Part shown: piece after piece, positions 60,623 to 64,000 of the stretch
Layout: each line of letters starts with the position of its first letter
How positions within the stretch are numbered: the first letter of the stretch is position 1
DNA from: Saprospiraceae bacterium
GTDB lineage: Bacteria > Bacteroidota > Bacteroidia > Chitinophagales > Saprospiraceae
Assembly (NCBI GenBank): GCA_022842725.1
Contig: JALHOZ010000018.1
Location: 1 to 64,000, forward strand
Direction of reading: 5' to 3'
Length of the DNA stretch: 64,000 bases
Notes under the pieces: generated by a model
The model's database searches: none
Told to the model about the DNA's origin: nothing
Seen by the model: the letters and a program-made list of their open reading frames with translations, nothing else
Made by a program: the position numbers and the translations under genes

Positions 60623-63178
60623 TTATTTTGAATCCTCAAGATTTTTAACACTTTGTTCATTATGAATGACGATTCCATCCTTTCCTTCGTTCAGTTCGGC
60701 CACCAAAATATCACCTTTTCCGGGTTGGTGTGCCAGTATGAATTCAGCCAACGGGTCTTCGACGTACTTTTGTATAGCTCTGTTAAGTGGTCTGGCTCCG
60801 AATTGTGGGTCATAACCCTTTTCAGCTACAAATTCTTTAGCTTCCGGGGTTAATACCAATTCGAAATCTAAATTTTTCATCCGGTTAATCAATTGTGCCA
60901 GGCTGATGTCAATGATTTTAAAGATATCTTCTTTTTCAAGGGCATTAAAGATAACAACATCATCGATCCTGTTCAAAAATTCCGGTGAAAATGTCTTCTT
61001 AAGGGCATTATGGATGACAGACTTAGAGTAGTCGTCAGACGTTTCCTGTCTCGATTTTGTAGCAAAACCTACTCCCTGGCCAAAGTCTTTCAACTGTCTG
61101 ACACCAATATTGGAAGTCATTATGATCAGGGTGTTTTTAAAATCTACCTTTCTTCCCAAGCCATCGGTCAATTGTCCGTCGTCGAGTACCTGTAAAAGGA
61201 TGTTGTATACATCGGGGTGAGCTTTTTCAATCTCATCCAGGAGGATTACTGAATACGGTTTTCTGCGAACCTTTTCCGTCAGTTGACCCCCTTCTTCGTA
61301 TCCGACATACCCCGGAGGAGCACCAATCAATCTGGAGATAGAAAACTTCTCCATGTATTCAGTCATGTCGATTCTGATCAGGGCATCCTGAGAGTCAAAT
61401 AAATATTTGGCTAAAGCTTTTGCCAATTCTGTTTTTCCGACACCGGTAGGACCCAGGAAAATAAAAGAACCGATAGGTTTTGAAGGGTCTTTCAGACCTA
61501 CGCGGTTACGTTGAATTGCCTTAGTAACTTTAACCAAAGCTTCATTTTGACCAATAATCATATTTTCCAGATCACTGACCATCTTGACCAACTTGGTACT
61601 TTCACTTTGAGCCACCCTTTTAACAGGTATACCTGTCATCATGGATATCACTTCGGCAATATTTTCTTCATCAACCGGGAATTTTTTTGTTTTTGATTCT
61701 TCTTCCCATTCCTCCTTAAACTGTTCCAGTTTTCGAATAAGTTTAGACTCCTGATCTCTCAGGTCTGCGGCTTTTTCGTATTGCTGGTTTTTTACAGCAT
61801 TATTTTTGCTTTCTTTGATGACTTCGATTTCATTTTCGACATCTTCAATATATTTTGGAACGTGAATGTTTTTTAAATGTGTTCTTGCTCCGACTTCATC
61901 CATTACATCAATGGCTTTGTCAGGTAAAAATCTGTCTGTAATGTATCGTTCACTCATACGAACACAGGCTTCTATGGCTTCATCAGTGTAGGATACATTG
62001 TGAAAGTCTTCGTATTTTGATTTGATATTGTGTAGTATATGTATGGTATCCTCAGGACTTGGTGGTTCAACCAGAACTTTTTGAAATCTACGGTCTAAGG
62101 CTCCGTCTTTCTCAATGTATTGGCGGTATTCATCGAGAGTCGAAGCTCCAATACATTGTAATTCTCCTCGGGCAAGAGCAGGTTTGAAAATATTGGAAGC
62201 ATCCAACGAGCCGGTAGCGCCTCCGGCACCAACCATGGTATGAATCTCATCGATGAATAAAATGACATCTCTGGCTTTTTCAAGCTCATTCATGATGGCT
62301 TTCATTCTTTCTTCAAACTGACCTCTGTATTTTGTCCCTGCGACGATAGCCGCCAGATCCAGCATCACTACTCTTTTGTTAAAAAGTGTTCGGGAAACCT
62401 TTTTTTGAAGAATACGTAACGCAAGCCCCTCGACAATGGCTGTTTTTCCTACACCGGGTTCACCTATCAGAATAGGGTTGTTCTTTTTACGCCTGCTCAG
62501 AATTTGTGATACTCTTTCAATTTCTACTTCACGACCGATAATAGGGTCGAGTTTTCCTTCTTCCGCGAGTCTGGTTACATCTCTGCCGAAATTATCCAGA
62601 ACCGGAGTTCTTGATTTTCCGGGAGCTCCTTTTTTGCCCTGACCGTAAGATTCTGAAATGTCATCATCATCCATAGGGATGTCAGAGTCTGAGTGCGATG
62701 CGTTAAATACATCCGGAGTGCCAAACTCAAATTCTTGTCGGACGTATTCAAGTTCAGACCTGAACGATTCATAATCTATCTGGAAATCATTCAAAATTTT
62801 ATTTGCAATGTTTTCCGGATGTTTTAAAATTGACAACATCAGGTGCTCAGGATTAATTTCTTCACTTCTGTAGACTTTAGCTTCGAGTGAAGTAACTTTT
62901 AATACCTTTTCAGCATGTTTGTTTAACGGAATGTTACCATAATTGTAACCCAGGTCACTTTCCAACTTATCTATTCTTGTATTTTCAATTTCTTTCCTTA
63001 GTTTGTCAATATCTACGTCTAATGCCTGAAGTACTTTGACAGGAAGGCTGTCTTGTTCGTGGAGCAGACCCAATAAAAAATGTTCCGTTCCTATGTAGTC
63101 ATGCCCCAAGCGGATAGCTTCTTCCCGACTGACTTTTATGATTTTTTTGACTTTTGCTGAAAATTTTCTGCTATTCAT
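60623..63178 (-). CDS. clpC: ATP-dependent Clp protease ATPase subunit ClpC
   Basis: An 851-residue HSP100 unfoldase that feeds substrates to ClpP. Two N-terminal Clp repeats come first ([28 protein letters not shown]). ATPase domain 1 has Walker A GEPGVGKT and Walker [10 protein letters not shown]. The middle has a UVR-like motif ([18 protein letters not shown]). Domain 2 has GPTGVGKT and [12 protein letters not shown]. The ATG at 63176-63178 matches the usual N-terminus; two upstream ATGs (63202, 63208) would add 8-10 basic residues. Complete and intact. Confidence 0.95.
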   Translation of the reverse strand: MNSRKFSAKVKKIIKVSREEAIRLGHDYIGTEHFLLGLLHEQDSLPVKVLQALDVDIDKLRKEIENTRIDKLESDLGYNYGNIPLNKHAEKVLKVTSLEAKVYRSEEINPEHLMLSILKHPENIANKILNDFQIDYESFRSELEYVRQEFEFGTPDVFNASHSDSDIPMDDDDISESYGQGKKGAPGKSRTPVLDNFGRDVTRLAEEGKLDPIIGREVEIERVSQILSRRKKNNPILIGEPGVGKTAIVEGLALRILQKKVSRTLFNKRVVMLDLAAIVAGTKYRGQFEERMKAIMNELEKARDVILFIDEIHTMVGAGGATGSLDASNIFKPALARGELQCIGASTLDEYRQYIEKDGALDRRFQKVLVEPPSPEDTIHILHNIKSKYEDFHNVSYTDEAIEACVRMSERYITDRFLPDKAIDVMDEVGARTHLKNIHVPKYIEDVENEIEVIKESKNNAVKNQQYEKAADLRDQESKLIRKLEQFKEEWEEESKTKKFPVDEENIAEVISMMTGIPVKRVAQSESTKLVKMVSDLENMIIGQNEALVKVTKAIQRNRVGLKDPSKPIGSFIFLGPTGVGKTELAKALAKYLFDSQDALIRIDMTEYMEKFSISRLIGAPPGYVGYEEGGQLTEKVRRKPYSVILLDEIEKAHPDVYNILLQVLDDGQLTDGLGRKVDFKNTLIIMTSNIGVRQLKDFGQGVGFATKSRQETSDDYSKSVIHNALKKTFSPEFLNRIDDVVIFNALEKEDIFKIIDISLAQLINRMKNLDFELVLTPEAKEFVAEKGYDPQFGARPLNRAIQKYVEDPLAEFILAHQPGKGDILVAELNEGKDGIVIHNEQSVKNLEDSK

Positions 63179-63787
63179 CTTTTTGTTTTTATTTTTTAGC
63201 ATCTTCATAATCTGAAATCATGAGGACGATCTTTTTTTGTTAACTTATATTGTTATCATTACATTGGATGTCAAAATTCTCAATAAAAATAACATAACTA
63301 CAAAAATAAAGTATTTACTATTAAGTTCAAAATACATCGCTTATTTTCTTATATATTAACTATAATTTAACCATTTCAGGACAACGAAAGACATAAAAAG
63401 AATTTGTTTTAAATTTGCCTCTTCAGGAAAAACTTCTGATTAAATCAAGATTATATATTAAATAAAATACAAATATAATTGGACCGAATGGATTTAACAT
63501 ACTTTTATGTGAATAATTTTGGATAAATTTTGTTGAAATGTATAGTTTTGCACTTCGGTTTACATATTTGAACCGGAAAATTGAACCTTTCAACAGGTTT
63601 GCTGTATTGAATGGCAATACATACAAAAATTTGTTTTGGTTTCTAAAACAATGTCTTACTATGATTTTACGTTCAAAAGTGTAATTTAAAATCAGCGAAA
63701 AGACCTTTAATAAAATGTAATTTTAACTCTTCAGAAGAGTAAACAACCCGGTAACAACAAATTAAATCATAGATAAAAATTCGAAAG
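63179..63787. other. Intergenic region between clpC and the STAS gene
   Basis: About 600 AT-rich bases with no supported gene; the ORFs here are short and lack features. It should hold the divergent promoters of clpC and the STAS-domain gene, but no convincing box pair was found. Confidence 0.4.
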
Positions 63788-64000
63788 ATGAAATATAGTT
63801 TAAATAAAGAAGAAAAATACACTGTGTTTGTTTTAGATGAAGAAAACTTGAATTCAGTATTGGCTCCAGCATTAAAGTCTGAGTTTATATTTTGTAGAAA
63901 TGAGGGTGTACGAAATTTAATATTCGACATGTCGGCTGTAAAATATGTAGATTCTTCAGGATTGAGCTCAATCTTAACGGCAAACAGGCTTTGGAAGGAT
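63788..64000 (+). CDS. STAS-domain protein, N-terminal fragment (runs off right edge)
   Basis: The first 71 codons are visible, without a signal peptide. The segment NLIFDMSAVKYVDSSGLSSILTANRLWKD is the core of a STAS domain, with the conserved DSSG whose Ser is the phosphorylation site in anti-sigma-factor antagonists. It therefore resembles SpoIIAA/RsbV-type regulators. The partner kinase and sigma factor are not in view, and the remainder of the gene is outside the window. Confidence 0.8.
   Translation, partial: MKYSLNKEEKYTVFVLDEENLNSVLAPALKSEFIFCRNEGVRNLIFDMSAVKYVDSSGLSSILTANRLWKD

Noticed and set aside
63240-63310. TTGACA-like promoter upstream of clpC
   Set aside because: The match follows the enterobacterial, not the Bacteroidota, consensus and has no good -10 partner.
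63423-63930. Short minus-strand ORFs between clpC and the STAS gene
   Set aside because: Low-complexity AT-rich translations; one overlaps the STAS gene antisense.

Overview
The window reads as chromosomal DNA of a Bacteroidota bacterium, most likely of the Saprospiria/Saprospiraceae type (placement is inference). Visible support: type IX secretion (T9SS) sorting domains on three large secreted proteins, an ECF sigma / FecR anti-sigma / TonB-receptor / DUF4249 operon, Omp28 and DUF6029 envelope proteins, SprB repeats, AT-rich DNA with weak ribosome-binding sites, several TTG/GTG starts and promoter-like boxes of the Bacteroidota TTG...TAnnTTTG type. It also carries mevalonate-pathway genes, which many other Bacteroidota lack.

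Layout. 1-3.0 kb: two tandem PA-domain T9SS proteins. 3.2-8.1 kb, minus strand: fabI, two paralogous lipoproteins, an outer-membrane barrel protein, waaA and a heptose-phosphate kinase, i.e. fatty-acid and LPS-core synthesis. 8.3-9.7 kb: a cytochrome-like lipoprotein, an OB-fold protein and a YceI protein, facing a TPR protein. 11.4-13.8 kb: fni-mvaA (isoprenoids). 13.9-18.1 kb: glgA, tRNA-Glu, lysS, plsC-like. 18.3-28.1 kb: accessory region with a T9SS protein, a PIN/DUF6364 toxin-antitoxin pair, a short error-prone-type dnaE, a very AT-rich LRR/YwqK protein and a metallo-beta-lactamase-fold lipoprotein. Two displaced copies of the dnaE 3' end lie behind the last two genes. 28.1-34.3 kb: ArsC-like protein, then sigma/anti-sigma/TonB receptor/DUF4249 and a GNAT protein. 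34.5-43.3 kb, minus strand: PAPP-A-type metalloprotease with SprB repeats, ComEA-like HhH protein, GH13 glycosidase, Omp28 and DUF6029. 43.6-50.0 kb: a TlpA protein, then a minus-strand series arcA, thioesterase, yihY, surE, a small membrane protein and lpxB, preceded by an alpha/beta hydrolase. 50.3-55.4 kb: serA-like, a 22-codon membrane mini-ORF, truC-like, tsaD, a conserved unknown, DUF3822 and rsmD. 55.4-63.2 kb, minus strand: CBS, two thioredoxin-fold envelope proteins, infC and clpC. A STAS-domain gene runs off the right edge.

The most unusual structure is the array dnaE - tail 1 - LRR gene - tail 2 - MBL gene - tail 3. The 3' end of dnaE recurs twice downstream, each time after one cargo gene, and the distal copy is the most diverged. 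That is what serial insertion at the dnaE 3' end would leave, although no integrase is present. Other points are a promoter/22-codon ORF/terminator unit at 51.3-51.5 kb, an RsmD with a changed catalytic motif, infC without rpmI/rplT and followed by two strong hairpins, and a DUF3822 gene without a clear start codon.
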